Shown here: positions 25,866 through 35,743 of the stretch, in pieces
How the letters are laid out: each line of letters begins with the position of its first letter
Position numbering within the stretch: position 1 is the first letter of the stretch
Assembly: GCA_023399035.1 (NCBI GenBank)
Contig: JAEWQX010000199.1
Coordinates: 1 to 45,896 of the forward strand
Length of the DNA stretch: 45,896 bases
DNA from: Bacillota bacterium
Lineage (GTDB): Bacteria; Bacillota; Clostridia; Clostridiales; Clostridiaceae
Reading direction: 5' to 3'
Notes under the pieces: model-generated
Seen by the model: only the letters and a program-made list of their open reading frames with translations
The model's database searches: none
Told to the model about the DNA's origin: nothing
Position numbers and translations under genes: made by a program

Positions 25866-26213
25866 GTGATTGTAAACGAATGGGAAGCAGGATGCCCATT
25901 ATTATTAACACAAAGGATAATACTCGGAAAATGGAAACTTTCAATTATATGGTTTCTTGCTCATAATAAAAAAATGAGATTTTCTGAATTAAAAAGAGCA
26001 TTTGATGACTCAAAGCTTTCTCAAAAAATGCTTACTCAGCATCTCAGAGAGCTTGAAAAGGACAACCTTGTTTCAAGGCAGATATTTAATGAAGTTCCAG
26101 CAAAAGTTGAATATTCCCTCACTGAAATTGGCGAAAAATTTATTCCTGTAATGACCATGATGGAGGACTGGGGAAAATATTATATCACTCAGACAGGCAT
26201 TGAAACTTTCTAG
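25866..26213 (+). CDS. HxlR-family winged-helix transcriptional regulator
   Basis: This is a 115-residue DNA-binding protein with the HxlR/DUF24 pattern: CPLLLTQRIILGKWKLSIIWFL at the start (Cys 9 is often the redox-sensing residue in this family), MRFSELKRAF, LSQKMLTQHLRELEKDNLVSRQ as recognition helix and wing, and VEYSLTEIGEKFIPVM at the end. Members such as YodB and HypR sense quinones, aldehydes or disulfide stress. It starts at GTG (25866), preceded by AGAAGGTG; the overlapping ATG at 25864 is stopped at once. It diverges from the aldo-keto reductase gene, its probable target. Confidence 0.92.
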   Translation: MIVNEWEAGCPLLLTQRIILGKWKLSIIWFLAHNKKMRFSELKRAFDDSKLSQKMLTQHLRELEKDNLVSRQIFNEVPAKVEYSLTEIGEKFIPVMTMMEDWGKYYITQTGIETF

Positions 26214-26240
26214 TAGCGATAAATAATTAATGAAAATTTT

Positions 26241-26297
26241 AACAGTCAGAGCTTATGCAGATGTATATGAAAGTAAAAGTTATTAGCTGACTGTTAA
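26241..26297. repeat. Wide inverted repeat (10-bp arms)
   Basis: TAACAGTCAG (26241-26250) and CTGACTGTTA (26288-26297) are perfect reverse complements separated by 37 bases. It lies after the HxlR gene without a T-run on either side, so function is unclear. Apart from this and the hairpin at 26350-26388, the stretch 26214-26481 holds nothing I recognise. Confidence 0.4.
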
Positions 26298-26349
26298 CTC
26301 TTCCCTAAAAGGATCAAAATTATTAAACTATTATTTCTTTGTAAAAGAA

Positions 26350-26388
26350 AAGTGCTGAGCTAAATAAAATTCACTCAGCTCAGCACTT
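26350..26388 (-). terminator. Terminator after the NSS transporter unit
   Basis: Perfect 12-bp arms AAGTGCTGAGCT (26350-26361) and AGCTCAGCACTT (26377-26388), 15-nt loop; the minus-strand tail is TTCTTTTAC. It lies about 95 bases after the tiny ORF at 26482-26607. Confidence 0.75.
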
Positions 26389-26481
26389 ATATAAGATTCT
26401 TTTAATATTATTTTATCAATATTCTTTGTTTTACTCCCTTATCCTGATTATTTTATAATATCAATATAAGATGATCTTTCT

Positions 26482-26607
26482 TTACGCTGCTGCCTGACTG
26501 TCAGTTACAGTATGCATCTTAAGCATTGCAAATCTCGCTATTGGTTGTGCAACACATGCTTCTACAGCAAATGAATTTGATTTTTTCAAGAAAAAATAGT
26601 TTTTCAT
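26482..26607 (-). CDS. Tiny ORF (41 aa) directly behind the NSS transporter gene
   Basis: The ATG is one base after the transporter's TAG, a typical translational-coupling distance, with GATGG about 8 bases upstream. The peptide runs MKNYFFLKKSNSFAVEAC, then VAQPIARFAMLKMHTV, and ends TDSQAAA. It is not a membrane helix, so it is not obviously the MetS-type small subunit found with some NSS transporters. One cysteine follows a leader-like segment, which recalls short ribosomal peptide precursors, but no modifying enzyme is nearby. It may also be chance. Confidence 0.45.
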   Translation of the reverse strand: MKNYFFLKKSNSFAVEACVAQPIARFAMLKMHTVTDSQAAA

Positions 26608-26608
26608 A

Positions 26609-28153
26609 CTATTGCCATCTATTATCATGATCTATGAATCCATTTTTCTTTTTATGGTTTATAAAAGCTTTTGCTATAAATCCGCTTATAAATACAAAGA
26701 ATGTTACAGCCCATCCACCTGCTATATTAGCCCATAGTGGATATCCTGAATCTGCTCCATATACTCCCCCTCCTGCAAATAGTGTATACAAATTCCATAT
26801 GCAGAATACTGTCAATGCTAATGGTGCAATGAATTTTATTGAACCTATAAACCACCACTGAGGCATTTTGTATTTATTTGTATTCCTGTTGACTTCATGC
26901 AGAACTTTGTGTGGCTTAAATACCCATCCTACAACGATACATTCCAATGCACCTATGATTATCATATTATATTGATTAGTCCAGTTATCTACTATATCAA
27001 GCCATGCTAGTCCTGCCTGAGTTATGAATACTATTGATATAACTGCTGATATTATACATATTGTCTTTGTTGTTTTTCTCCTGTTGAGCTTAAATCTGTC
27101 TGCTACTGCAGTTGAAACACCTTCAACTATAGAAAATGCTGAATCTACTGCAAGTGATGCAAGACATAGATAGAATATCATTCCAAATAGAGCATTGATC
27201 CATCCTTCCTTTGTCAAGTTTGCTATTGCCTGTGGGAATATTATAAATGCAGTTGCTATACCTGATGCTGACATATCGTCAGTTGTCATTCCCACGCCAT
27301 ACATAGTTGTAAACATAACTATTCCTGATAATATGCTTACTCCAAGATCTGCAAATGCTATTATTGCAGCATCCTTTGCCACATTTGCTGAATCCTCAAC
27401 ATAAGAGCCATATGCAATCATTATTGCCATCATTATTGATAAACTATAAAATACCTGCCCTATCGCATCGATAATAAGATTTGACCATAATCCATTTGAA
27501 CTTATTTCTGCAAAATTAGGAATGAAAAGCTTAGCAAGTCCATCAAGACCTCCCGGCATTGTAATTCCTTTGGCTGCCATTATTACAAGAAATAATAATG
27601 GAAGTGTAAGTCCTGTATATTTAACTACCTTACCAACACTTACTGTCCCCTTACGGATGCATAGATAAATAAGAATCCATGCAGCTGCAAGTACAAGTGC
27701 CATAGCTAAAGGAATGTGTACGCCAGAAATAGTCCATGAAGTCTGAGTGATATTTCCAAATAAAGAACTTGCTGCTTCTGAATCTCCTACCATACCTGCA
27801 AACTTAAAACTGAAAACTGCCATTGCTATTACCCATGCAAATACAGCTGCATAATATACTGAAATTGCAAATGCATTTGTTGTAGCTGCCCATCCTACGT
27901 ACTCACTTTTCTTGTTAATGCTCTTAAATGCGCCTGGAGCACCCTGTCTTGTCTTTCTTCCAATTGCTATTTCCATTGAAAGCATTGGGATTCCTAATGC
28001 CAGCATGGCTATAGTATAAATAAGCAAGAAAGCTCCTCCTCCGTACTTAGCTGCAAGTCCTGGAAAACGCCATGCATTACCAAGCCCTACTGCAGATCCT
28101 ATTGCTGCTAGGATAAACGTAACCCTTGAAGACCATAATTCCCTTTTTTCCAT
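26609..28153 (-). CDS. Sodium-dependent transporter, neurotransmitter:sodium symporter (NSS/SNF) family
   Basis: This is a secondary transporter that would import amino acids or amines with sodium. The start ELWSSRVTFILAAIGSAVGLGNAWRFPGLAAKYGGGAFLL (about 4-43) is the NSS signature with the unwound TM1 region that holds substrate and sodium. GIPMLSMEIAIGRKTRQGAPGAF is the TM2 and following loop, and AIGQVFYSLSIMMAIMIAYGSYV is near TM6. About twelve membrane helices fill 514 residues. The start has AAGGTGGTTAT. The gene is followed after a single base by a 41-residue ORF, then a terminator. Amino-acid substrate (tryptophan, tyrosine, alanine or methionine in relatives) is not determinable here. 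Confidence 0.93.
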   Translation of the reverse strand: MEKRELWSSRVTFILAAIGSAVGLGNAWRFPGLAAKYGGGAFLLIYTIAMLALGIPMLSMEIAIGRKTRQGAPGAFKSINKKSEYVGWAATTNAFAISVYYAAVFAWVIAMAVFSFKFAGMVGDSEAASSLFGNITQTSWTISGVHIPLAMALVLAAAWILIYLCIRKGTVSVGKVVKYTGLTLPLLFLVIMAAKGITMPGGLDGLAKLFIPNFAEISSNGLWSNLIIDAIGQVFYSLSIMMAIMIAYGSYVEDSANVAKDAAIIAFADLGVSILSGIVMFTTMYGVGMTTDDMSASGIATAFIIFPQAIANLTKEGWINALFGMIFYLCLASLAVDSAFSIVEGVSTAVADRFKLNRRKTTKTICIISAVISIVFITQAGLAWLDIVDNWTNQYNMIIIGALECIVVGWVFKPHKVLHEVNRNTNKYKMPQWWFIGSIKFIAPLALTVFCIWNLYTLFAGGGVYGADSGYPLWANIAGGWAVTFFVFISGFIAKAFINHKKKNGFIDHDNRWQ

Positions 28154-28404
28154 ATAACCACCTTCATCTTTATAATTTCTATATACTATAAGTAACAGTA
28201 TATTCTAGATGACATATATAATTTATATATCTTTTGAATATCAATTATACCACTTTTTTATTTTTTGTTATCATTTTAAAACAATCTGTAAGCATTATAA
28301 TTTTATTTTTATTAATTTTATATAAAATAACATCTATTTTTATAAATAGTATAATGATAAGTATTTATATTGGAACTTTTTCTAATTAATATTCTAACAA
28401 AAAA

Positions 28405-28442
28405 GCCTGATTCATTAGATTTTTTTATCTAATAAATCAGGC
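28405..28442 (-). terminator. Strong terminator of polC
   Basis: Arms GCCTGATTCATTAGAT (28405-28420) and ATCTAATAAATCAGGC (28427-28442), with one mismatch and a 6-nt loop, followed on the minus strand by TTTTTTGTT. It lies about 65 bases after the polC stop. The remaining gap 28154-28404 is AT-rich with nothing recognised. Confidence 0.9.
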
Positions 28443-28507
28443 ACATAAGCTTAAATTTCAATAATCTATTTCTACATTTTTATTCTATTATTTGAAATAT
28501 AATTGTA

Positions 28508-31500
28508 TCAGCTTATCATATCGAAAAAGCTTACCTGGTCGCTTTCCTGAAGTCCATTAAGACATCCGAATTTTCTCAATAAATCAGTAGCTGAATTACC
28601 TATTTTTGCACGTTTCTTTAAATTATCCACAGAGCTTATTGGCTCTATTTCATGAACCGCAGCATATATTGATTCTGCTGCAACGTTACCCATTCCTGCA
28701 ATACTGTTAAAAGGAGGCCTCAACCCTTCTTCTTCAACTTTAAATTTTGTTGCATCTGACTTATATAAGTCAATTGGAAGGAACTTAAATCCCCTTTCAT
28801 ACATTTCAAGCACTATTTCAAGGTCATCATACATATCCTTATCCTTTGGTGCTGCATCATTTCCCTGTGCAGTTATTTCTGCCATCTTTTCCTTTACCTT
28901 GTCTTTTCCAAAAATCATATATTCTGCATCAAATGATTTTGCCCTTATTGAAAAATATGCTGCATAATATGCCTTTGGTATATGAACTTTAAACCATGCA
29001 ATTCTGAATGCCATCATAACATAAGCTGCAGCGTGAGCCTTAGGGAACATGTATTTAATCTTCTTACATGAATCTATATACCATTCAGGAACATCATTTT
29101 CCCTCATAAGCGCTTCATATTCCGCCCATTTTTCAGGATCTTTCAGTGCCTTACCCTTACGTACTGTTTCCATTATTTTAAATGATGTGTTCTTAGGAAG
29201 TCCTTTCTTAATAAGATAAACCATAATATCATCTCTACAACAAACAGCATCACTGATACTTGTAATTACTCCTGCATCAATAAGATCCTTTGCATTTCCA
29301 AGCCATACATCAGTACCATGTGAAAGACCTGAAATACATAAAAGGTCTGAAAAAGTCATAGGAAGTGTGTCAACAAGCATTCCTCTTACGAATTTTGTAC
29401 CGAATTCAGGTATTCCAAAAGTTCCAACTTTTGAATTTATCTGCTCAGGAGTTACACCTAAAGCTTTTGTTGATGAAAATAATGACATGGTTTCCTTATC
29501 ATCAAGAGGAATCTTATGAGGATTTATTCCCGTAATATCCTGAAGCATCCTTATTACAGTAGGATCATCATGACCCAGTATATCAAGTTTCAAAAGATTC
29601 TGATCAATTGAGTGATAATCAAAATGTGTTGTTATAATATCTGAATCAGGGTCATCTGCCGGATGCTGTACTGGACAGAATTCAAATATTTCCCGTCCTT
29701 TAGGTACAACTATAATTCCTCCTGGATGCTGTCCTGTTGTTCTCTTTATTCCAGTACATCCTTTTGCTATTCTCGTGATTTCTGCTTTATTTATAGGTAT
29801 ATTCTTTTCTTCATAATACTTCTTCACATACCCAAATGCTGTCTTTTCTGCAATTGTTCCTATTGTCCCGGCTTTGAATGTAGTTCCTTTACCAAATATG
29901 ACTTCTGTGTATCTATGAGCCTTTGCCTGATATTCTCCTGAGAAGTTTAAATCTATATCTGGTTCTTTGTCTCCATTAAATCCAAGGAATGTTTCAAACG
30001 GAATATCCATTCCATCCTTATCCATGCTTTCACCACATACAGGGCATGCCTTATCAGGAAGATCAAATCCATTCTTGGCTCCATAATCATTAAAATCTGA
30101 ATGTTTGCACTTAGGACATCTATAGTGGGGTGGAAGTGCGTTAACTTCTGTAATACCAGTCATATAAGCAACTACAGATGATCCTACAGAACCTCTGGAA
30201 CCAACAAGATAGCCATCTTCATTTGATTTCCAAACAAGCTTCTGTGCAATTATATACATAACGGAGAACCCGTTTGTTATGATGGAATCAAGCTCCCTGT
30301 CAAGTCTCTCCTGAACAATTTCTGGAAGTGAATCCCCATATAATTCATGCGCCTTTCCATATGCTATATCCTTTATTGTCTGCTCACATCCATCAATGTG
30401 AGGAGGACATTTTTCTGGAGATATTGGACTTATCTGCTCACACATATCAGAAATCTTGTTTGTATTTGTCACTACTACTTCATATGCTTTTTCCTCTCCT
30501 AAATATGAGAATTCTTCAAGCATTTCTTCTGTTGTCCTCAAATATAGAGGTGCCTGCTGGTCTGCATCCTTAAATCCCTGTCCAGCCTCAAGTATACGTC
30601 TATATATTTCATCCTCTGGATCCATAAAGTGAACATCTCCAGTTGCAACAACAAGCTTTCCAAGTTTTTCTCCAAGGCTTATTATCTTTTTGTTTATTTC
30701 CTTCAAATATTCCTTATCTGGAACCTGCTCATTCCTTATAAGATAATCGTCATTTCCAAGAGGCTGGATCTCAAGATAATCATAACTCTTAGCAATGTTT
30801 TCAATTTCTTCATCAGGCTTCCCTAAAAGTATGGCTTGAAATAACTCTCCTTCACTACATGCACTTCCAAGTATGAGTCCTTTTGAATACTTTTTAAACA
30901 TACTTTTTAGTATACGCGGTTTTTTATAGAAATAATCAAGATGAGAATATGATACAAGCTTATACAGATTCTTTAATCCCACATAATCCTTTGCAAGTAT
31001 TATTGCATGGTAAGTTTTAAGTTTTTTATACTGAACCTTCTGAGATTCCTCATCACATGCATATTTTTCTATATCAGAAACTGCCTCTGCTCCTCTTTCC
31101 TTCAGCATATCCATCATTACATTAAATACTTTTACCGTAGTATCTACATCATCTAAAGCCCTGTGTGCAACTTCCACTTTTATTCCCAAGTTCTTTGCAA
31201 TTCTTCCAAGCTTATAACTCTTGTATTCTGGGAAAAGATCCTGCGCAAGTGTCAATGTATCTAGATATGTGAAATCAAAATCATAGCCTAAAACTCCTGC
31301 ATAATGCTTCAAAAAACCAATATCAAATTCTGCATTATGAGCTACTAGAACAGTGCCTTCAATAAATTCCAGAATTTTAGGAAAAACCTTATCTATTGTC
31401 TGTGCATCCCTTACCATATCATCAGTAATGTTTGTAACTTCAACAACCCTTGGAGGAATAGGCTTTTCTGGATTTACAAATGTGCTGAATTTATCTATTA

Positions 31501-32935
31501 CCTTGCCATCCTTTACCTTCATTATTCCAATTTCAGTTATTTTTTCTAATTTAGGAGAAAAACCTGTTGTTTCAAGGTCTAGTACACAATACGTCGTATC
31601 AATGCTCTGTCCTTTAATATTTTTTACAGATGGTTTCTTATCTGGAGCAAGGTATGCTTCTACACCATAGATAATCTTCATGTCTTTGTTATCTCTTCCT
31701 AGAAGCTTATGAGCTTCTGGAAAAGCCTGAACAACACCATGGTCAGTTATGGCAATTGACTTCATGCCCCAGCTCATTGCTCTCTTTATAAGATCACCAG
31801 CACTAGACATTGCATCCATCTGACTCATCTTTGTATGCATATGAAGCTCTACCCTCTTGACTTCTGAATTATCAACTCGTTTAACTCTTTTAATTCCATT
31901 TGTTTCCACTATGATATTTGCAATTATTTCAATTTCACCAGAAAACTTGCTGTATCCTGAATTTCCACAAAGTCTTACACCTTTAGCCTTTTTCAGCTTT
32001 GAAATAACTTCATCACTTTGTTCTGGCTTAAGGAAAGACTTGCAGCACATAGAACTTGATCCATCGTATAAATCAAATGAAACAAGTATCTTTCCGCTTC
32101 TAAGCTCTTTTGTTTCTATATTTGATATTTCCCCTTCAATGGCAACTATTCCTTCGTATGGAGTGATATCTATTATTTTTACTATACGTTCCTTTATGTT
32201 GCTGCTCCTGCCAAGAATAAGAAATGGATTATTCTTTTTGCTGCTCTTTCCTTCACTTTTTGGTTCTGAACTATCAGATGAATTAAATCCTTTATTAAAA
32301 CTTCCAGAAGCTGCTGAAGACATTGATGACGTTCCTTGCGCAGAACTGTTTCCTACACTTGCCTGATTAAAGCTCCCAGAGCCCCAATAGCCTGCTTTAA
32401 TTTCCTTCTGTATCTTTGCCATTTCTTCTTTTTTCTTGTCTTCGTTAAGTTTATTCTGCTCTTCACTGCTTACAATATCCTTAAAATTTATCTTGTATGT
32501 CCTGCCATAAAGATTCTTGACTGCTTCCTGAATTTCAGTATCGTACTTCAGATTTTTCAGCATATGGGAAACTGCAATATTGAAGCTGAAATTTATTTCC
32601 TTATCCTTTATTTCATAATCACAGTTATTTATTACTGCCTTTAAATATGGATGTCTATTGGATAAAGCATATAAGATATTATCCATCTCATTTTCAAGAG
32701 GATTCATATCTACACCATCTGAATACTTAATTATGATTCTAGATTCATTCAAAAGGAATCTTTCCCTTATAAAGCTGTTAAGTCCTTCAATTTGATTTAC
32801 ATCAATGTATTTATCTGAACTCACTTCAATTTCAAGTATCTTGCTTTTCTTTTTCAGCCTTATCTTTTCGACAACTGCACTATTTATGCTGCCATCATTA
32901 GCATAGTCACTAAAAACCTCATTAATCCTTTTCAC
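28508..32935 (-). CDS. polC: DNA polymerase III subunit alpha, PolC type
   Basis: This is the replicative polymerase of low-GC Gram-positives, with built-in proofreading. In order: N-terminal domain (about 1-220), an OB fold (about 240-350, GRSSNIKERIVKIIDITPYEG), the PHP domain starting VELHMHTKMSQMDAMSS near 363, the inserted DnaQ-type exonuclease with LDLETTGFSP near 450 and HRALDDVDTT, and the polymerase part. The last includes the zinc finger CPKCKHSDF..CPVC near 938, VGSRGSVGSSVVAYMTGITEVN, and PDIDLNFSGEYQ with the catalytic aspartates. I use the GTG at 32935 (1475 residues), because family members usually begin with a KRINEVF-like phrase and GGAAGG lies 11 bases upstream; an ATG at 32983 would add 16 residues without a ribosome site. 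It stands alone with its own terminator. Confidence 0.96.
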   Translation of the reverse strand: MKRINEVFSDYANDGSINSAVVEKIRLKKKSKILEIEVSSDKYIDVNQIEGLNSFIRERFLLNESRIIIKYSDGVDMNPLENEMDNILYALSNRHPYLKAVINNCDYEIKDKEINFSFNIAVSHMLKNLKYDTEIQEAVKNLYGRTYKINFKDIVSSEEQNKLNEDKKKEEMAKIQKEIKAGYWGSGSFNQASVGNSSAQGTSSMSSAASGSFNKGFNSSDSSEPKSEGKSSKKNNPFLILGRSSNIKERIVKIIDITPYEGIVAIEGEISNIETKELRSGKILVSFDLYDGSSSMCCKSFLKPEQSDEVISKLKKAKGVRLCGNSGYSKFSGEIEIIANIIVETNGIKRVKRVDNSEVKRVELHMHTKMSQMDAMSSAGDLIKRAMSWGMKSIAITDHGVVQAFPEAHKLLGRDNKDMKIIYGVEAYLAPDKKPSVKNIKGQSIDTTYCVLDLETTGFSPKLEKITEIGIMKVKDGKVIDKFSTFVNPEKPIPPRVVEVTNITDDMVRDAQTIDKVFPKILEFIEGTVLVAHNAEFDIGFLKHYAGVLGYDFDFTYLDTLTLAQDLFPEYKSYKLGRIAKNLGIKVEVAHRALDDVDTTVKVFNVMMDMLKERGAEAVSDIEKYACDEESQKVQYKKLKTYHAIILAKDYVGLKNLYKLVSYSHLDYFYKKPRILKSMFKKYSKGLILGSACSEGELFQAILLGKPDEEIENIAKSYDYLEIQPLGNDDYLIRNEQVPDKEYLKEINKKIISLGEKLGKLVVATGDVHFMDPEDEIYRRILEAGQGFKDADQQAPLYLRTTEEMLEEFSYLGEEKAYEVVVTNTNKISDMCEQISPISPEKCPPHIDGCEQTIKDIAYGKAHELYGDSLPEIVQERLDRELDSIITNGFSVMYIIAQKLVWKSNEDGYLVGSRGSVGSSVVAYMTGITEVNALPPHYRCPKCKHSDFNDYGAKNGFDLPDKACPVCGESMDKDGMDIPFETFLGFNGDKEPDIDLNFSGEYQAKAHRYTEVIFGKGTTFKAGTIGTIAEKTAFGYVKKYYEEKNIPINKAEITRIAKGCTGIKRTTGQHPGGIIVVPKGREIFEFCPVQHPADDPDSDIITTHFDYHSIDQNLLKLDILGHDDPTVIRMLQDITGINPHKIPLDDKETMSLFSSTKALGVTPEQINSKVGTFGIPEFGTKFVRGMLVDTLPMTFSDLLCISGLSHGTDVWLGNAKDLIDAGVITSISDAVCCRDDIMVYLIKKGLPKNTSFKIMETVRKGKALKDPEKWAEYEALMRENDVPEWYIDSCKKIKYMFPKAHAAAYVMMAFRIAWFKVHIPKAYYAAYFSIRAKSFDAEYMIFGKDKVKEKMAEITAQGNDAAPKDKDMYDDLEIVLEMYERGFKFLPIDLYKSDATKFKVEEEGLRPPFNSIAGMGNVAAESIYAAVHEIEPISSVDNLKKRAKIGNSATDLLRKFGCLNGLQESDQVSFFDMIS

Positions 32936-33172
32936 TGCTATCCAAACCTTCCATAATAAACTTTTAGCATTTACATTATACATAATAAATTACTTAATTA
33001 CCATATATTAAAAAGCTTGAAATAAATAAACATTATATAAAAACAATACCCTATCTCGCTATATTTAGTATCTGCTTAAATTGTTAAAATATTTAAAGAT
33101 TTAATCCTATTATAAATGTAAAAAGTGTTATTCAGCCTTAACCAAGCATCTATACAGATAATGGTAAAATAA

Positions 33173-33195
33173 ATAGCCGCACAATGTACGGCTAT
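33173..33195 (-). terminator. Terminator of the MATE/AAC(3) operon
   Basis: Stem ATAGCCG / CGGCTAT (33173-33179, 33189-33195), followed on the minus strand by TTATTTTACC. It lies about 90 bases beyond the acetyltransferase stop. The rest of the gap between this operon and polC shows no gene. Confidence 0.7.
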
Positions 33196-33287
33196 CCATA
33201 ATTATATACTATACTAAGCTTCTCCATTTGTTCTCATGACTTCTTTATGCCAGTAAAAACTCTTCTTTAATATATCTTTTTAATAAT

Positions 33288-34091
33288 CTATTTTCTATTT
33301 TTCTCAATCCACTCTACAGCATAATCAACAATTTCCCTCTGCTTCATAAACCTGATTTCTCCATTTCCTATTAGAGCTTTATTTACTTTATGATCTTTTT
33401 CAAAATCCCTGCCAATGTCTTCAAAGTCTTCACCATCTACAGCAAGAGTATTATATGTTACCCATTTTCTTTTTCCATCAATCATTACTGCACTGCTTTC
33501 ATTTACATTGTGCTTTCCTGGATATTCTGCTCTCACATCTGCTAAATGGATAGAAGTGTTCTTATCATATCCAACCCCTATGAGAAGTACATAGCCATCA
33601 AGCTTATATAGTTTTCCAATAGGAGAATCTTCACCAAATATATTGCTTAAGTCATGATCCTTTGTCAAGTAATGTGCGTATTTTCCAAGTGCAGCAACAG
33701 AACGTGCAGGATGGTCGCTTCTTTCTGCTCCCGGCCATCTTCTGAACATTTCTGCAACCTGTCCCATAGTGTTTGTTGGAGTTATGTCCTTATTATATGC
33801 AGGCCAGTTGTCCCTTATTATCTGCCACCACTCTTTTGGCTCCTGCCAATGTACACCATCTTCAGGGTCTAAGTTCTTCCAGCTTTGTGTAGGCATCATT
33901 ATTGTTCCTTCACTTCCAACACAGTCTATTAAAGCTTCTATGACAATCTGAGCACCTCCGCATACAAATCCAAGACTATTCAAGGATGTATGAACCATTA
34001 TGGATTGTCCTTCCCTAACTCCTGCTTCTTTAAACCCTTTTATTAAATCTTCCTTTAAAACAATTTTCCTTTTTTCATCAATATTTTTCAT
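33288..34091 (-). CDS. AAC(3)-type aminoglycoside N-acetyltransferase family protein
   Basis: This belongs to the AAC(3)/YokD family, which transfers acetyl from acetyl-CoA to amino groups of aminoglycosides or other substrates. Family blocks are GVREGQSIMVHTSLNSLGFVCGGAQIVIEAL, GTIMMPTQSW, ITPTNTMGQVAEMFRRWPGAERSDHPARSVAALGK, FGEDSPIGKLYKLDGYVLLIGVGYDKNTSIHLAD, and EYPGKHNVNES. The catalytic-region histidine in HPARS and the later HLAD are present. Its 267 residues match. It is the last gene of a LacI regulator, MATE pump, HEAT-like unit. AAGGAGAGG precedes the ATG. Many chromosomal relatives do not confer aminoglycoside resistance, so the drug is not implied. Confidence 0.88.
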   Translation of the reverse strand: MKNIDEKRKIVLKEDLIKGFKEAGVREGQSIMVHTSLNSLGFVCGGAQIVIEALIDCVGSEGTIMMPTQSWKNLDPEDGVHWQEPKEWWQIIRDNWPAYNKDITPTNTMGQVAEMFRRWPGAERSDHPARSVAALGKYAHYLTKDHDLSNIFGEDSPIGKLYKLDGYVLLIGVGYDKNTSIHLADVRAEYPGKHNVNESSAVMIDGKRKWVTYNTLAVDGEDFEDIGRDFEKDHKVNKALIGNGEIRFMKQREIVDYAVEWIEKNRK

Positions 34092-34141
34092 ATATAACCT
34101 CTCCTTATTTAATTATTTATATTGATAGATAAATTCAATCC

Positions 34142-34363
34142 CTATGCAGCCTTATATGCTTCCTTCTTAACAGTGAAAACCCTGTCATGAAGTGCCATAT
34201 CAAGTAGTACATCACGCACCTCCTGACAGTCATATTTTTTCGTCTTATGTACAACATCCATTCTTTCCTTCCAGCTTAATTTATCAATAGATTTTTTATC
34301 ATTCACACCTCCTTTAATATTGATGAACAAAGCTATGAATCCCAGGTAATATTTTTCATCCAT
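34142..34363 (-). CDS. Small HEAT-repeat-like protein or fragment (up to 73 aa)
   Basis: The product contains LSWKERMDVVHKTKKYDCQEVRDVLLDMALHDRVFTVKKEAYKAA, which resembles the first two helical units of a HEAT-repeat protein and ends abruptly. Larger relatives that I recall continue further, so it may be truncated. The ATG at 34363 lies inside the end of the MATE gene (31-base overlap) and lacks a ribosome site. AAAGGAGG at 34304-34311 region sits beside an in-frame GTG a little downstream (GTGAATGAT), so the true start is uncertain. It is cotranscribed between the MATE and acetyltransferase genes. Confidence 0.55.
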   Translation of the reverse strand: MDEKYYLGFIALFINIKGGVNDKKSIDKLSWKERMDVVHKTKKYDCQEVRDVLLDMALHDRVFTVKKEAYKAA

Positions 34364-35712
34364 ATACGCTTTTTAAATACAATGAGAGATATAATAAGCC
34401 TTACACATTCCTCTAAGGACAATATGAAATATACAATATATATAGGAAGATTAAATGTGAATGCAGCTGCAAATCCCATAGGCATTCCAAACATCCATGT
34501 TCCTACAATATCTATGCCCATTATAATTTTTGTATTTCCTCCGCTTCTTAATATTCCACCGCCTAATATCATATTTAATACTTTTGCAAAAAGAAGTATT
34601 GAAAATGCATAAAGTATATAAACTGTATCATTCCTTATGAAATTTTCAACAGGGAAAATCTTCACATAATAAACAGCACTTAATGAAAGCAATATTCCTA
34701 AACCAACGGATCCTGCTGCTCCTATACGCATCATTTTAACTGACATAGCATAAGCATCCTCATATCTGTCGTCACCAAGAGCCTTTCCTGTAATTATACA
34801 TGCTGCAGCCGCTATTCCGGAAAAAGCTCCTATAAGAAGTGACTGGATTGGATTTGTTAGTGTCATTGCTGCACATGCGTCTGTCCCAATTCTTCCATAA
34901 ATCATTGCATATCCATTTTCACCAAGGCTCCACAAAAATTCACATATCAATATAGGATATAAAATGATCAGTGCTTTTTTTATGAATTCTCTGTTTAAAG
35001 AAATATGAAAAGAAATATATACATCTTCTCTATTTTTTACTCTTAAGAAGAATATTAATACTAATAAGAATTCGCTCATCCTTGCAATGACTGTTGCCCA
35101 TGCAGCTCCCTCAAGGCCCATTTCTGGAAAGATAAATTTACCAAAGATAAGGAAATAATTCAAAACCGTATTCATTATTACTGAAATAATGCTTGCACAC
35201 ATAGGATATCGCGCATATCCAAGACACCTTAATAAAGTTGATATTATAAGTGTCAATGTCATTGGAATAAAGCCTGCTGCTATTATCCTGAGATAAGAAG
35301 CTGAAGCATGTATTGCAGCTGAATCAGTGGAATATATAGCCATGAGCCTTACAGGCATTATAACTGATATTAATGTAAAAAATCCCCCCAAAATCAAAGC
35401 AAAATATAAATTGTATATGAAGCTGTCACTAATTCCTTTTTTGTTTTTGTTTCCATAGTATTGTGATATCAGTATTCCTGCACCTGCTGCAATTGCAGAA
35501 ACAGTTACAGAAAAAATCGAAGAAAACTTTCCACCAAGGCCTGCTCCTGTAATGCTTACACTGCCAAGCTGACCTACCATTATCTGATCTATGACGCTTA
35601 CCCCCGATTGAAAAAAACTCTGAATTGTTATAGGAACTGCAACATTTATCATTTCCTTATTGAATTCTTCTTTATTAAAAAGTTCCTTACCAATTTCCTT
35701 TCTATTGAACAT
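34333..35712 (-). CDS. MATE-family multidrug efflux transporter
   Basis: This is an integral membrane antiporter of about twelve helices that exports cationic compounds using sodium or protons. MATE hallmarks are NVAVPITIQSFFQSGVSVIDQIMVGQLGSVSITGAGLGGKF near the N-terminus, LLRCLGYARYPMCASIISVIMNTVLNYFLIFG, LEGAAWATVIARMSEFLL, and the second-half repeat GAFSGIAAAACIITGKALG and LRSGGNTKIIMGIDIVGTW. From ATG 35712 it has 459 residues; GGGGAGAGGAT lies before this ATG, while the 35739 ATG has none. It starts 31 bases after the LacI stop and overlaps the HEAT-like ORF. The substrate may be linked to the acetyltransferase beside it, by inference only. Confidence 0.93.
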   Translation of the reverse strand: MFNRKEIGKELFNKEEFNKEMINVAVPITIQSFFQSGVSVIDQIMVGQLGSVSITGAGLGGKFSSIFSVTVSAIAAGAGILISQYYGNKNKKGISDSFIYNLYFALILGGFFTLISVIMPVRLMAIYSTDSAAIHASASYLRIIAAGFIPMTLTLIISTLLRCLGYARYPMCASIISVIMNTVLNYFLIFGKFIFPEMGLEGAAWATVIARMSEFLLVLIFFLRVKNREDVYISFHISLNREFIKKALIILYPILICEFLWSLGENGYAMIYGRIGTDACAAMTLTNPIQSLLIGAFSGIAAAACIITGKALGDDRYEDAYAMSVKMMRIGAAGSVGLGILLSLSAVYYVKIFPVENFIRNDTVYILYAFSILLFAKVLNMILGGGILRSGGNTKIIMGIDIVGTWMFGMPMGFAAAFTFNLPIYIVYFILSLEECVRLIISLIVFKKRIWMKNITWDS

Positions 35713-35743
35713 ATCCTCTCCCCTTTTCTTTTTCTTCATACTG

